Positions 1 through 11,482 of a stretch of 64,000 nucleotides of DNA are shown one piece after another; the stretch's first letter is position 1; every line of letters starts with the position of its first letter. The stretch lies in contig NC_061147.1 in NCBI RefSeq assembly GCF_905220365.1, positions 9,610,001 through 9,674,000 of the forward strand, in the 5' to 3' direction. A program made the position numbers and the translations under genes. The notes beneath the pieces are model-generated. The model saw only the letters and a list, made by a program, of their open reading frames with translations, ran no database searches and was not told where the DNA came from. This DNA is from Vanessa cardui. Lineage: Eukaryota; Arthropoda; Insecta; Lepidoptera; Nymphalidae.

Positions 1-344
1 TGTGCTCAGAACCTTGCCAAACTTTCACCAAATTACCCTTGAAGTATATATTTTATAATAAAAAAAGAATTATCAAAATTGGTTAACGTGATTTTCAGTT
101 ATTCACCTATTTGTCGCGCATATACATAATGCAAATTTAAGACTTATGTCGTTTTCACATGGATACCGTCATCGGAAAAAAAAATAAAAAAAATGGGACC
201 CCACGGGAAGCACTACCTTTCAAACAAAAAAAAAATTATCAAAATCGGTCCACCCTGTGAAAAGTTATGAGGTAACAAACATAAAAAAAAAAAAAAAAAA
301 AAATACAGACGAATTGATAACCTCCTCCTTTTGGAAGTCGGTTG
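1..344 (+). mobile_element. FB composite element, right-hand part cut by window edge
   Basis: This stretch matches the last 350 bases of the two longer FB copies at 21.6-21.98 kb and 26.37-26.71 kb with few differences, including the poly(A) run near position 275 and the terminal gaagtcggttg. Its left part lies outside the window. No reading frame is intact. FB is not assigned to a superfamily; the call rests on three-way similarity inside the window. Confidence 0.8.
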
Positions 345-1071
345 AAAACAATCATTGATGTGGAACACCTAAATCTACATACGTACGGAACAACTCATGT
401 ATTCGGAAGTGACAAAGAAAAGGGTTGCCACTTAATCACCAGACACCTGCTCACCCCGACTCGAGGGACGAGCCCTGAAGTGAACAAGTAAGTGTAACAA
501 ATAAGCTCACTGAGAAGGCTCACCTCATGGGAAGATGATTACGAGCCCCTACAACATCAAGAGCTTTCCTGATCTTTAAGAAATATAAGTTTACTTAATT
601 TGAGAAGATGTCAAACTAATCTAGTTTTACAATTCGAACCAGCAGCTTTACGTATGATGCTATCCCGTCAAATTATAATCAGATATATAATGTGCTAGTA
701 CACGCCTGCGGCTTTGTTCGCATTTTAGGATGTTGTCATGTGTTTAGCAAAAAGTAGCCTTAGTCCTTTCTTGGAGGGTAAGTTACTTTCACATTTATAA
801 TATTAATATAGATTGTATAGGCATTCATACGAGTGAAATAAGAATTGTTTATTTTATTTTGTATTAAATATTCTGGTATCCGATCGTTCCAAACCAATTT
901 AACATATCCTATTTAATCAATAGTAATTAAATAGTAATTCTAATATGTATTATAATATTTAAAGCAGTTTAGGAATATTTTATTAAATTGTCCTGATTTT
1001 GTTATACACAAAGTATATAAGCATGTAGTATAAGTGTCTACTTACTTAAATTAAATGTTTAAATCCATTCT
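345..1071. other. Stretch without recognised feature
   Basis: No gene or known repeat is recognised. The part at 360-560 is less AT-rich than its surroundings but has no convincing open frame. Confidence 0.5.
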
Positions 1072-1412
1072 TCCATACTAATATTATAAATGCGAAAGTA
1101 ACTCTATTATTAGTATTAACTCCACGCTTTTTTATCAGCTATACTTACTTCTGATATTCCATAACACAAGTGCTTTAGCTACTTAAATTGGGATCAGAGT
1201 AATGTATGTAATGTTGTCTCATATCTATTTATTATTTGTATGTTGTGCACGCCAAAATCACTTGACGGATGAAATTTGGTACACAAATAGTCTAGAGCCT
1301 AAGAAAAGACTAGAGAAGATAGGCTTTATATACCGATCATAAACGTAATATTTTAAGCTAATTTATAAATACGTTAATATTTTACGCAAGCAAAGCCGCG
1401 GATAATAGCTAT
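1072..1412 (+). mobile_element. Hel-2 Helitron-like copy, interrupted
   Basis: It begins TCcatactaatattataaa and ends in a gcaaagccgcgg hairpin-like run followed by ctat, a one-base change from the Helitron terminus CTAG. The middle still has the 'gatgaaatttggtacac' type sequence usual for lepidopteran Helitrons. A foreign segment interrupts it. It is non-autonomous and has no coding capacity. Confidence 0.6.
1112..1243 (+). mobile_element. LINE-C scrap plus 3' part of tSINE-2 inside Hel-2
   Basis: Bases 1112-1141 match the far end of the LINE-C copy near 18.91 kb. From about 1143 the sequence matches the tSINE-2 body (cataacacaagtgcttt, gggatcagagtaatgtatg) through its ATTT tail. The tRNA-like head is missing, so this is a 5'-truncated SINE. 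Confidence 0.65.
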
Positions 1413-1698
1413 TATATTTGCAATTAGCATTAAACATAATGATTAATTGAATTAAGCTTTTAATTTAAACAATGCATTACTAAATGGACTTGAAAATAAC
1501 TTATAATATTAACCAATTATATTGCGTAATTAGTTGCAATAATAATTAATTGTATCGTTTTAGTTATAGAGTCCAATGTATGTAATTGGTTAGTGTGATA
1601 TAGACACACACATACATACACTGCATGCATCTGTGGTTGATATGGATATGAAACATCAATGGGCGGTTTTGTAAGATTGTACCGTCACTACCAGTGTA

Positions 1699-2004
1699 AG
1701 CTGAGATGGCCCAGTGGTTAGCGTGCATCTTAACCCATGATTGCGAGTTCAAACCCAGGCAAGCACCACTATACATATGTGCTTAATTTGTGTTTATAAT
1801 TCATCTCGTGCTCGGCGGTGAAGGAAAACATCGTGAGGAAACCTGCATGTGTCTAATGTCATCGAAATTCTGCCACATGTGCATTCCACCAACCGGCATT
1901 GGAACAGCGTGGTGGGTTATGTTCCAAATCCTTTCCTTAATGGAAGAGGAGGCCTTAGTCCAGCAGTGGGAATGTACAGGCTGTTACTTTACTTTTACTT
2001 TTTT
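1699..2004 (+). mobile_element. tSINE-1, near full length, TTTAC-tail subtype
   Basis: The A box tggcccagtgg lies at 1707-1717 and a B box with one change at 1746-1756, so the head is tRNA-derived and could once have driven Pol III transcription. The body has the hallmark tgcattccacc and ctccttaatgg variants (here cttaatgg). It ends in a ttactttactttta tail. Apparent frames across it are by-products. Confidence 0.88.
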
Positions 2005-2526
2005 ACCCCCCACCACCTTACCAATCTGCAACCACTTTATACTCACCTATATAGTGTCATGCTTGTTATGTAATTATTTATTATATAAGATAAAATACAT
2101 TGATGAGTTACCTTTTATTATAACTTTTTTATATAAATATCAATTTTGGTTTTTTAGTATTTTTCGGGTCTGGAGCGGTCCCGTAACCGATACATATATA
2201 ATATTATAACAATCTTTTATATATAAAAAATCATATCCTGACTAACTAATTTATCATCGACGAACGTAAACTATATAAAGTTAGACATAGGATTTTTTTT
2301 AAATATTTTTTTTTGCTATTTTCCCACACATTTAGTAATAGTCTCGACTTATTTAATAATAGTTTCAACTTATTAGCACAAAAACCTTAATAAATGATGT
2401 ATTTAAACATTCCTCTATCTATTAGTAAAAATCGCATGAAAATCCGTTCAGTAGTTTAGGAGATTATCGCGAACATGCAGACAGACAAACGCGGCTGAGA
2501 GACTTTGTTTTATAATACATAATGAT
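2005..2526. other. Mostly unassigned; Helitron-like fragment near 2400-2525
   Basis: Bases 2400-2525 hold the inverse of the Hel-1 5' region (ctatctattag, aaaatccgtt, gactttgttttata), strongly diverged and with no clear terminus. The remainder is AT-rich and unrecognised. Confidence 0.45.
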
Positions 2527-2655
2527 AGTTTTTTTCGAGCAGGAGGCTCATCTGATGGAAAGTGACTACCACCACCTATGGACATGGGATTGCCAGGTGC
2601 GTTGCCGGCCTTTACGAAAGGAGAACGCTCTTTTCTTGAAGGTTCAATTTTAAAT
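2527..2655 (-). mobile_element. Rep-J fragment
   Basis: The T-run followed by cgagcaggaggctcatctg and gtgcgttgccggcc matches the copy at 63.48 kb. The T-run marks the A-tailed 3' end on the minus strand. The upstream part is lost, so this is a 5'-truncated retro-copy. Confidence 0.7.
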
Positions 2656-3233
2656 TTACTTCTCCTGTTACACATACGTATTAGTATGTGCCCGTGGTCG
2701 CAACTGATACTGTTCGCATACGCGCGGTTAGCTGTCACCACGACAGTATCACTGTAATTACAATTACCATTGTCAGATTAACAAGATCTTCGCTTCAAAC
2801 AATCCGCCACACCGTCTTACAAAGGACTTAATATCCTCGAGGATGACCACAAGTAAATTGTTCCTCGCAAACCCTCGACACCCAAATTATGCACGCCCCC
2901 TCTTCACACAAGGCAAGATAATTTATTGTTAATACTTAAGCGATTCTATATCTAATGATGTAGTTATAGAGTCCAAAGTCGCTTGGGTATATATACTCAG
3001 CTTTGTGATTGTTCAGGTCAGACATGTAAATGAGACCAATGCAGATGGCGTTTCGAATCTGATTGTCGTTACAATGTAATAATGGAGGAGTCGTTTAAAT
3101 TAAATTTATGTTAAATTACCTACGAATGCTGTAATTATTAAACATTTAGTACTTAAAAGGGTATTACATTTCGACTGCCTTGTTCTCGAAGTCTTGGGCT
3201 TAAACCCTGGATTAATTCAATACGAAATTATTG
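2656..3233. other. Stretch without recognised feature
   Basis: I see neither a supported gene nor a family match here. Confidence 0.5.
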
Positions 3234-3411
3234 GGTGTTTCTGTGAATAAATTCTGTACCTAAGTGAGGAAAGAAAGAGGGCACTTGTGCAGACACTTGT
3301 GCACATTATCATATCCTGCACAACTGGTTTGTGTGTCTCTGTGAATAAATTCTGGACTGAAGTGCGGAAAGAAAGACACTTGTGCAAATTTACAAATCCT
3401 GCGCAACTGGA
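3234..3411. repeat. Imperfect tandem dimer, period about 98 bp
   Basis: The units both run from tgtgaataaattctg (3242 and 3340) through ggaaagaaaga and cacttgtgca to atcctgc(a/g)caactgg. The first is longer by an extra copy of cacttgtgca. Two units only, so it is a local duplication rather than a satellite. Confidence 0.8.
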
Positions 3412-5192
3412 TAGTTTCAATTGATAATTGTTCTGACCGAAATCAATATCATCAAAATGACTTATCACAATTTAGAGCTTATATGTAATATTTATAAAAG
3501 GAAGACATATAGGTGCTGATCACACTGCTCTAAATCATCTTCGAACCTCATCTGAGCGTGATCATAATAATATCTTATGTGGTTCTCGTCAAACTGCTAT
3601 CGATTATTTTTAAAGCATCAAAGAAATGGCTCATTCTGGCCATTGCGCAAATAGCGATTAACAAAAGGAGGCTGGGGATAAATACGAATCTTCCTCGATA
3701 TGATCACATTTTCCTTAATTCAGCAACTAAGAGAGTAATAAAGCGAGGAAGTCTCCCTGAGTGGTTTCATGCATTTGTCTGTCTATTTGTTGCTCTTTCA
3801 TGGCTGAACTTCTGAAAAGATTTGTTTTAATTTACTATGAAGCAAGCTTGTAGTCAAGGAAATATTGCCTATGAATTTTTTCATGTCTAACTTTTGACGA
3901 ACTATTACTAAAGTGCGATTAAATCGCTATCAAAACAAAGTAGGATACAAAGCAAAATATTTTTACGCTTTCATATATATTAGTGTTGATGATTTTTAAA
4001 GTTCTGGCGTTTATTTGTTTAAAAAAATGATGAAATATCTGCATATTTATCGAAGCGAATAATGTCAAAGCAGATCAAAAATAAAAAGAATATCTTTGGG
4101 TATGCAGTTGAGTTCTAAAATTCTTGATACTTTTTAAAAACTTTCAGGAATTGTAGAACGCTGCTGCATGCTAATAGAATAATAATACATTTAAGTTTGA
4201 TCTCCTTGAGAATCTTCTGCTAAGTTTATCTTTATGTAGTTTTTGCCAAGCCATGCCATTTTTCCATTAACAGACTTAACTGTCTCTTTCCTATCACACT
4301 TATCATTGCGTACGTAAAGCGCTTAATGAAACATCTGAAATAACAAGCGTTTCATTAAACGCATTTAGGAAATAAACGTACCCCAATATATTTATCTGTA
4401 TTCCCGCATATTGCCATTCATGGCAAATTGATTCAACAATCTTCTTGAAACTCTTTGATGTTGGTAATTTCCTCATGTCAAATCGACACACTCCATCATT
4501 GCGCGTTCGCTTGGAGCTAATGAAGGTAATAAATGTGTTCGTATGTGCGTGGGAGCAGCGATGTATAGATGCCATTGAGATAATGACACTCCAGCAATAA
4601 GGGAATGGGCTGATAATGTCGATGATATGTTCTGTTCTTTTGTGATGAAAGTACAACGAGATCATTTGTTTTGATAATATTTTGTATCTGCTGTTTATGA
4701 TATTGAAATTAATTTGTGTTTTCTTTTTCAATTTATAAGATTGTAGATGTTTGCTTGATTGAACTTAATGAAAACCAAATTATTTTATCGCTTATCGGTA
4801 ATATGTCTATCTACCAATAATACCTACAGGGGATATACTATCTGAGTGCTTATGGAAGCGAATAGATATGTAATTGAAAATCATTATCTATTTCACTTTG
4901 ACTTAATGTTACAAACAATTTTGAACTATCATGTTCCAAAAATAAATTAACTATTTTATCAACACCCGAATTCAAATTCCTAAGAGATAAGCAAATTATG
5001 AAAAGCACAACGGCGCTGTCTATTTCGTCAAGCTCATAAGGTACTGTATCGATGACTTAAATTGCTTATTAAGGCAAGGACACACTTGCAATTTCGAATT
5101 AGTTCTTTTACTGTTTTTTTCTGGTCAAAAAAGAAACACAGGATACAGTCCAAATAATTAAGGAGACAGTTTCTATTCCATTTATTTCATTA
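3412..5192. other. Unassigned stretch with one unrecognised 142-codon frame
   Basis: The only notable item is a minus-strand ATG-to-stop frame at 4303-4731. Its product is lysine- and serine-rich with no domain I recognise, no splice structure and no neighbouring exon. In DNA this AT-rich one such frame per window is not surprising. No repeats are recognised. Confidence 0.4.
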
Positions 5193-5882
5193 CAGCAACA
5201 ACAGCCTGTAAGTTTCCCACTGCTGGGCTAAGGCGAAACGTGGACACTCACGACAAGACTGATCCACCAGTTTAAAGTCGCTCAGGGTGCTATAGAAAAG
5301 GCTATGCTCGGCGTTTCTCTGAGGGATCGAATCAGAAATGAGGTGATCTGTCAAAGAACCAAAGTCATCGAAATAGCCCACCGGATTAGTAAGCTGAAGT
5401 GGCAGTGGGCTGGTCATATTTGTCGTACAACCGACAACCATTGGGGAAAACGTGTTCTAGAGTGGAGACCGTGTCTCGTCGAACGTAGTGTAGGACGTAC
5501 TCTGGCACGGTGGAGTGACGATAAACGGAAGGCGGCAGGCAGGAGCTGGATGCAAGTAGCCGGAGAAAGACCACAGTGCACTTGGAGAGGCCTGATGGCC
5601 TGGGCTGATGATGTGATATGTGAAGGCCTCCACATTGAGGAAAAAGTTATGAAAACATTCCACCACGTGGTTTCAATGCGGTTTGGTGGAATACACATGT
5701 GGCAGAATTTCTAAGATTTTAGACACATGCGGGTTTCCTCACGATGTTTTCCTTCACCGCCGAGCACGAGATGAATTATAAATACAAATTAGGCACTTGA
5801 ATATTCAGTGGTGCTTTCCTGGGTTTGAACCCGCAATCATCGGTTAAGATCCACCCCTTCTAACCACTGGGCAATCTCGGCT
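5193..5882 (-). mobile_element. tSINE-1, TTG-tail subtype, split by an RTE insertion
   Basis: The 3' part (caacaacag tail to gctaaggc, ending 5234) and the remaining body and head (5623-5882) form one SINE once the LINE segment between them is removed. The head keeps ggtttgaacccgc (B box on the minus strand) and ccactgggc (A box). The interruption shows the SINE is the older insertion. Confidence 0.85.
5235..5622 (+). pseudogene. RTE-type LINE, 5'-truncated 3' end
   Basis: It encodes the C-terminal tail of an RTE-clade endonuclease/reverse-transcriptase: ETWTLTTRLIHQFKVAQ, then AMLGVSLRDRIRNEVI, KLKWQWAGHICR and RWSDDKRKAAGRSWM. The catalytic domains are absent, so it is a dead 5'-truncated copy. 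A small deletion shifts the frame near the end, where a sister copy at 9.95 kb still reads GEAYVQQW. The 3' end is a short gatgatg run. A possible 5-bp target duplication (aaggc, 5230-5234 and 5623-5627) flanks it. Confidence 0.85.
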
Positions 5883-8134
5883 TTATAATTATCATTGTTC
5901 TAAATGTAATGATTCATGAAGTCGTAGTTTCTTTATCATTATTACCAATATCAAAAGCTGAATTGGAAAAATAATTCTGATTTAGTGAATAAAAATGTTT
6001 AGCATACAAAATGGGTTTCGATATTTCTAAAAATGAGAAAATTATTCGAATCTTGATAGCAGCAATAACTTCTGATAGTTGGAAAACGTCAGAAAAATAA
6101 TGTTTGAAATGAAACCATTAATTTAATGGCGGTTATATTTACTAAAATAATATCATTAAAACGAACGTCGTTATAAGTTATATTGTAACTGGTTCTAGTT
6201 AAAACTTTGTATTCGCCATTTTGTTTTAACAGAACAAATGTACTCTTTACTAATAGCATTACACAGTTATTATTTTACTAAAGCCGACTGTTAGGAGTTT
6301 ATATTATATAGCTGCATATAATTTTGCGTCATTCTTGTTTGTTCGTTTGGCTTCTATTTCGCTCCGTTAATTGAGAATATTTAATGCATTATATAAAATT
6401 ATGACAGCGGTCAATTGTATATCTCTTGCTTTTAATATTTGCTCATTTTAACTTATAAACACAGATATCTAATTGAAACTGTATCTGTATTTTTGGCGTT
6501 TTTTTTTAATTTATATCTATTTTTGTATCATTTATTATTTTTATTTGAAAATGACATGATACATTATAACGCCATCTTAATATTACATCATCACATATAA
6601 TGGTCACTATTATAATATTATTATTTTGCTTCATTGTATTGACAGCTTTTGATCCCGTGCCACATATGTACATCAGTGTAGTATACTTTACGTTGGGAGA
6701 TTAAAATATTTTTCTAAAAACATCGACGTGAAAATCCGTAAATGTCATACTTTTTTAAAGTTTTATCAAAAACACGAGCCGAATCAAACACTCTACTCTG
6801 CTTCAGATTATGGAACAGTTTTTCGATTCGGTGATTTTACAATGTTTTATTTCGACCTCAAACACAGAATGAAATGGTAATTTAATACTGCAATGAATTG
6901 GTATTATCTGGAACTCCTTTCCTCAAAATTAACTGGAACTGCTACATATACATTATTATTATTTTTTGTAGCACTGATTAATCAGTGCTACAAAAAATAA
7001 CAGACTGCTTAAAATTTTATAACATAATTTTAAAGAAGGCACTAAATATGCAACTAATACTTAAATGAATACGCTTATACAAATCATTTTAAAATTATCA
7101 CGTTAGAGGATTAAAGAGAAAATCAAATTAAAAACAAAACACAAGACTTTAATTAATTTCAAGTAGCTTGGAAAACACAAAAATAATAAAAGACTCAAGA
7201 ATAATCTAGATTGAAAAACTAAAGTGGAAAATTCAATACGTCGAGGTAGGTAACGTTTTGAAACAATATAGCAATCTACCAAATCTCAATTTTCCGAGTG
7301 AAAATAAAGCAGATGGAATGAGATTTATTTCTCTGCGCTCGCCGCATAGAAAAATTGCTTTTTAACAATTTCGAGACGGCCACAATTTCACCGCTCATTG
7401 TCCCCACATCTTAAGCACACGCTTTTGTATAGACAGTATTTTCTAAAGGATAAAGCGATTACGTCTCTCGAACCTAATTCTAACATTTCTACGTCGACTC
7501 CGGAACCGAGTTCCTCTTGTTTTGACAATTTATTATTTTCAGATGATTTCGGAGACAAAGAGAGATAATGCATTTCGGGAGTATTTATGTCACCACGTTG
7601 GCAAAATTTATCTACCGATTTATAAGCCATTAGGTGCTAGTTAAAAAATAAAAACGTATTAGTTTCCCATCACGCGGCTACAATTTGGAATTCAATTGTA
7701 ACTTAGTTTCATCTGACACATCTCTAATAGCCCTTGATGATTACTATCACATATAAATAAATCAAATATTCAGTACTATTACCATAGCTACCCATCTAAA
7801 ATACTAACAATTTTCTTCACCAGTAATTACCTAAAATATTATTAGGTTATTTATTTTGAAAAATTGTGCAACAAAACTAAATTTCTGCTGTAAGTTATAA
7901 TATTAAATATAGCTTAAAGCTATTGCGGACTCTCCTGTATATATTTGGGCGATCTACAAACCTTTTATACAAAGTTTTCACGTATCTGTTACAGTTTTGG
8001 CAGCCTCCGCTTGGTAAGTGCTCGGACCGATAATTTCCTTTCCGGCCTCGTTGACATTAAAGAAAAAGTTCCCAACTATTGAATTATGTTTCAAATTATT
8101 AGACGCCTAAGTTGATTCACTTACTCGTATTATC
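5883..8134. other. Unassigned stretch containing one perfect palindrome
   Basis: Apart from the palindrome at 6959-7000 I see no family match and no convincing gene. The 80-codon minus frame at 7388-7630 lies in slightly richer sequence but is unrecognised. Confidence 0.45.
6959..7000. repeat. Perfect 42-bp palindrome, no spacer
   Basis: Two 21-base arms (gtagcactgatt meeting aatcagtgctac, flanked by T6 and A6 runs) are exact reverse complements with nothing between them. The flanks are not inverted. It matches none of the families seen here. Confidence 0.95.
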
Positions 8135-8350
8135 AACTTAAATATATACACATATGAACTAGTTACTTTAGAAATCTTGGCCGCGTGGTATGGTGTGAAG
8201 AATGCTAGCAGCATTTCCCCGTTGAATCGCAATTCCGATTCTCTGGGCAAAAAACGAACCAGCCTTCCTGTCACCAGTGGAGTCAATGAGGCGAGGTGAT
8301 ATACTTTTGATAAAGCTTTTTGCATCACTACTCTAAGGGCCAAGCTTTTC
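8135..8350 (-). pseudogene. LINE-G reverse-transcriptase C-terminal relic
   Basis: On the minus strand one frame reads GDRKAGSFFAQRIGIAIQRG and then NAASILHT, the motif also found in the copy at 23.2 kb. This type of tail is familiar to me from lepidopteran LINE polyproteins, though I cannot name the clade. The rest of the polyprotein is missing, consistent with 5' truncation. Confidence 0.65.
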
Positions 8351-9751
8351 AACAGCAAATGGAACAAAAAAGTAATTTAAAATACTTACTCGTATATTTA
8401 ATTCACTCAAAATTCCACTCCATAATCTCCACTTAGACTTAGACTCAATTCAACTATTTTCTCTATGAAATTACATAAACTGTTATATGAATTTTCCATT
8501 TATAGAATTTAATCAAGAGGATGCTAAAAGTTTATTTCTGCTTCTGTTGAAAGCTGATTGCAGTTTCCTTGAGTTTTTTATTATACCATAGCTTTTTTAG
8601 AGTACAAATTCTATCCTCAGGGTAGACTTCCCCAACACTCCGAGGTTCATTTCCGTTACGCTTCAACAAAGGCATTCGTTTGCTACGACTGCTACGAACG
8701 TATTGCTTTCAGATACACGATTGTATGCTTTATTCTTCTGTTAATAAAATCCAAAATTGTATAATTCAATAAAGATTTGTGTAATCAGTTTATTTTTTTC
8801 GATTTCTTGACCGGAAATTTCTTGATGCAATATTCATTTGGAAAGAATACAAATTTGGAATTTTTAATATCTGATTCGAGTGCAGAGTAATACGTTTTTA
8901 TACGGATTGAAAATGTAATGCAATTAAAAAGCAATAAAGTCAAACTATTATCTATCAAACAGTTTGAGGAGGAAAACCCAAATAAAGTATCATATTTTAG
9001 AAAACAAAACAAATAACTTTGTCCATACATTTTTTTCGGGAGTAACAGCCATCGAATGCCTTACCGATGAGTCTTCTTCCCTTTTTAGAGAATATTGAGA
9101 GTTGCTCAGATGTGGTTTTTGAGGTTGTTTATTTTCTGAAGATGTTTACTTTCATCCGAGCATGAAATTAACTAATCTAGGAACATTTTCGACTCTTATC
9201 TAATATATAAATGAAATGATTATGATGAAATTAAATCTATCTGAAATATAATTTGATTTCTTTTCCCAGTAAAATTAAATAATTTATCAAAAAGGTAATT
9301 CGATTAATTAAACATTGAACATAGGCTAATAACGTTCAAGGGTTATATTACAATTAGATAAGGGCTTAAGAGGAAGTTGGAGCATTTGCGAGATTCCGTT
9401 AATTAATGGTTATTGTAAACAGTCATTGAAGTGAAATTAACCCAGACTGTGAGAATACTTAATGCGTATGGAATGATAATATTATGAGTTTAAATCATAT
9501 ATTTATAACGATGTACCAGTGTTGTATTCGGTTGGATATTCTGTTATAATAGTTAAGGGTCAGTGCACTCTCATCGGGCGTCGCATATCCGCTCAATAGT
9601 ATGTTTACCGGTTAATAATAACCGTATTTAGTACAATGTAGATTAAATTACGGATACATTTAGGGCTTAAGATTGCCTGAAGATTATCTTTGTAATTGCT
9701 ACTGAGGTATCTTGTACAGCCAATTTTGACACTAAGAGTCTTCTCGCTACT
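8351..9751. other. Stretch without recognised feature
   Basis: AT-rich, with no repeat-family match seen. The 81-codon minus frame at 8785-9030 is low-complexity and unsupported. Confidence 0.5.
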
Positions 9752-9952
9752 TTTTTATGGGATGGAAGCAGGAGGTTCATCAAATAGAAAGTGACTTTCA
9801 TCTCCCTTGCAAATCAGTAGCTCTTATTGTGTAGGCTTTTTCTAAAAGGTTCCCAAGTCGTATCTGTTTGGAGAAAACATAGACAATAGCTGGTTTTGTT
9901 AAGGCTGTGCGAAGTGAAAAATGTCTTAAAAATTGTGGTCTGGCAGTTTGAG
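9752..9952 (-). mobile_element. Rep-J copy, diverged
   Basis: Starts at a T-run, then gcaggaggttcatc, aaagtgact and tcccaagtcgtatctgttt, in the same order as the copy at 63.48 kb but with many substitutions. It directly abuts the RTE 3' end that follows. Confidence 0.6.
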
Positions 9953-10053
9953 GTAGATGCGAGTAGCCGGATAAAGACCACAGTGGCGTGCACTTGGAGA
10001 GGCCTATGTCCAGCAGTGGACAAAAACGGGCTGATGATGATGATGATGATGAT
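9953..10053 (+). pseudogene. RTE-type LINE, last ~100 bp with TGA tail
   Basis: One frame reads MRVAG, a stop, then RPQWRALGEAYVQQWTKTG and the natural stop, which is the end of the RTE polyprotein. It runs into a (tga)n tail (gatgatgatgat), the expected 3' end of this clade. Only about 33 codons survive, so it is a very short 5'-truncated insertion. Confidence 0.85.
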
Positions 10054-10239
10054 GCCTAAGTGACTGGGTTTTTTACTGGCATGAACCGCGTAAACCAATG
10101 AAGTTATGAACATAACGATATAAATTTTATGTAGACTCCTAAACCCGATCGGGTAGCTATAGTTACACATTTTTGTTATAGGGTGTAGCAGCATTTAATT
10201 TAATAGCAGGTATTTTTAAGTAAGTGTGAAAGTATATCA

Positions 10240-10500
10240 GAAAATCAAAATCAAAATATACTTTATGCAAGTAGGAAAATTAAAATTTAATTTTAACAAA
10301 TACTTTTGAATCGTCATTTTACAGAACTGTATTAAACGTAATGTTATCGTTTCAGACTAAACATTCTACCGAGATGGCTAGAAACTCAATAGCTAGTCTT
10401 TTCCAACATTTCAAATACAAAGTCTTGTCAGCTAAATACATTTATATGTAATAATATTTCCTGTGAATCAAAGAGTATCAGTTCCACGCTTTTGTGCTCC
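10240..10500 (-). mobile_element. LINE-C 3' end
   Basis: The left edge aaaatcaaaatcaaaata is the tail read backwards. It is followed by cttttgaatcgtca, attctaccgag and ccaacatttcaaatacaaag as in the better copies at 18.7 and 39.8 kb. Several small insertions show age. Confidence 0.75.
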
Positions 10501-10553
10501 TATTAAATGATGTGTTATAAAAAGGGTTATAAATATAAATAAATATTAATAAT

Positions 10554-10839
10554 TACAGCCAGTAAATTTCCCACTACTCGGCGAAGGGTACTCTTTTAAG
10601 GAGGTTTGGAGTATATTCCACCACGCTGATCCAATGCGGGTTGGCGAATTCACATGTGGAAAAAAAATGTTGAAATAAGACACAAACAGGTTTCCTCACG
10701 ATGTTTTCCTTCACCGCCGAGCTCGAGATGAATTATAAGCACCAATTAAGCATATGAAAATTCATTGGAGCTTGCTGGGGTTTGAACCCGCATTCAACGG
10801 TTAAGATGTACGCGTTGTGATCACTGCGCCGTCTCGGCT
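10554..10839 (-). mobile_element. tSINE-1, diverged but full span
   Basis: From cagccagtaaatttccc to the head gccgtctcggct. B-box region ggtttgaacccgc is kept; the A-box side (cactgcgcc) is changed. The body keeps caggtttcctcacgatg. Confidence 0.82.
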
Positions 10840-11230
10840 GAACACAAATACAAGATACAAAGTCCCATGTAATTCAGCTCTTACTCGTCCTATAATCATT
10901 GGCTTATATCCACATGTTCTAACCACTGAACCATATTAACATCTTGCTTTAAAACAGCGTCAATTTATCGGACTAATTACAATTTAACATATAGGAAACT
11001 CTGTGTCAGAAACCGACTATTCAAATGAAGCACAAACAACCAAAATTACGACTAACGATTCTACGTTCAGTGTAAACATTGCAAGTTGCAGTTATTGAAA
11101 CCGCGAGTGCAAATTGCGAAATTCACTTATAATATAACAACACCAATCACACATTCTGACACATGACCCGAATTGCATTTCATGTAAAATATCTTCGAAG
11201 GTTTCGGGACTTAGATTCGCTTGGATGACG
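10840..11230. other. Stretch without recognised feature
   Basis: No repeat or gene is recognised between the tSINE-1 head and the next Rep-B copy. Confidence 0.5.
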
Positions 11231-11482
11231 ACTATCTTTTTTTTAAGATATAAGTAATCAGGCTTGTGAGCCAACCAATGGTGAGTGGTTACCACTGCCT
11301 ATATACAATGATACTGTAAGAAATATTAACCATTCCTTCCATCACCAATGCGACATAAACCTTGGATACACTGGCTCACTTACACTTCAAGCTGGAACAC
11401 GACTATTGACTGCTATTTGGCGTTACATCTGATGAGTAGACGTATCTACCCAGATGGGCTCACAAAGTTACCAAGCAAATTA
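11231..11482 (-). mobile_element. Rep-B, old copy
   Basis: Recognisable landmarks in order: T-run, gtgagtggttaccac, ctgtaagaaatattaacca, ttcaagctggaacac, ctgatgagtag and tacccagatgggct. Substitutions throughout suggest an early insertion. Confidence 0.65.

Noticed and set aside
1790..2209. 139-codon frame and overlapping 74-codon frame as genes
   Set aside because: Both run through the tSINE-1 body and tail; the same peptide phrases recur in other SINE copies.
3234..3411. CRISPR-like or satellite array
   Set aside because: Only two imperfect units with no spacer pattern, in a eukaryotic context.
5386..5698. Three minus-strand frames opposite the RTE relic
   Set aside because: They are mirror frames of the LINE and the SINE; the plus-strand frame carries the recognisable protein.
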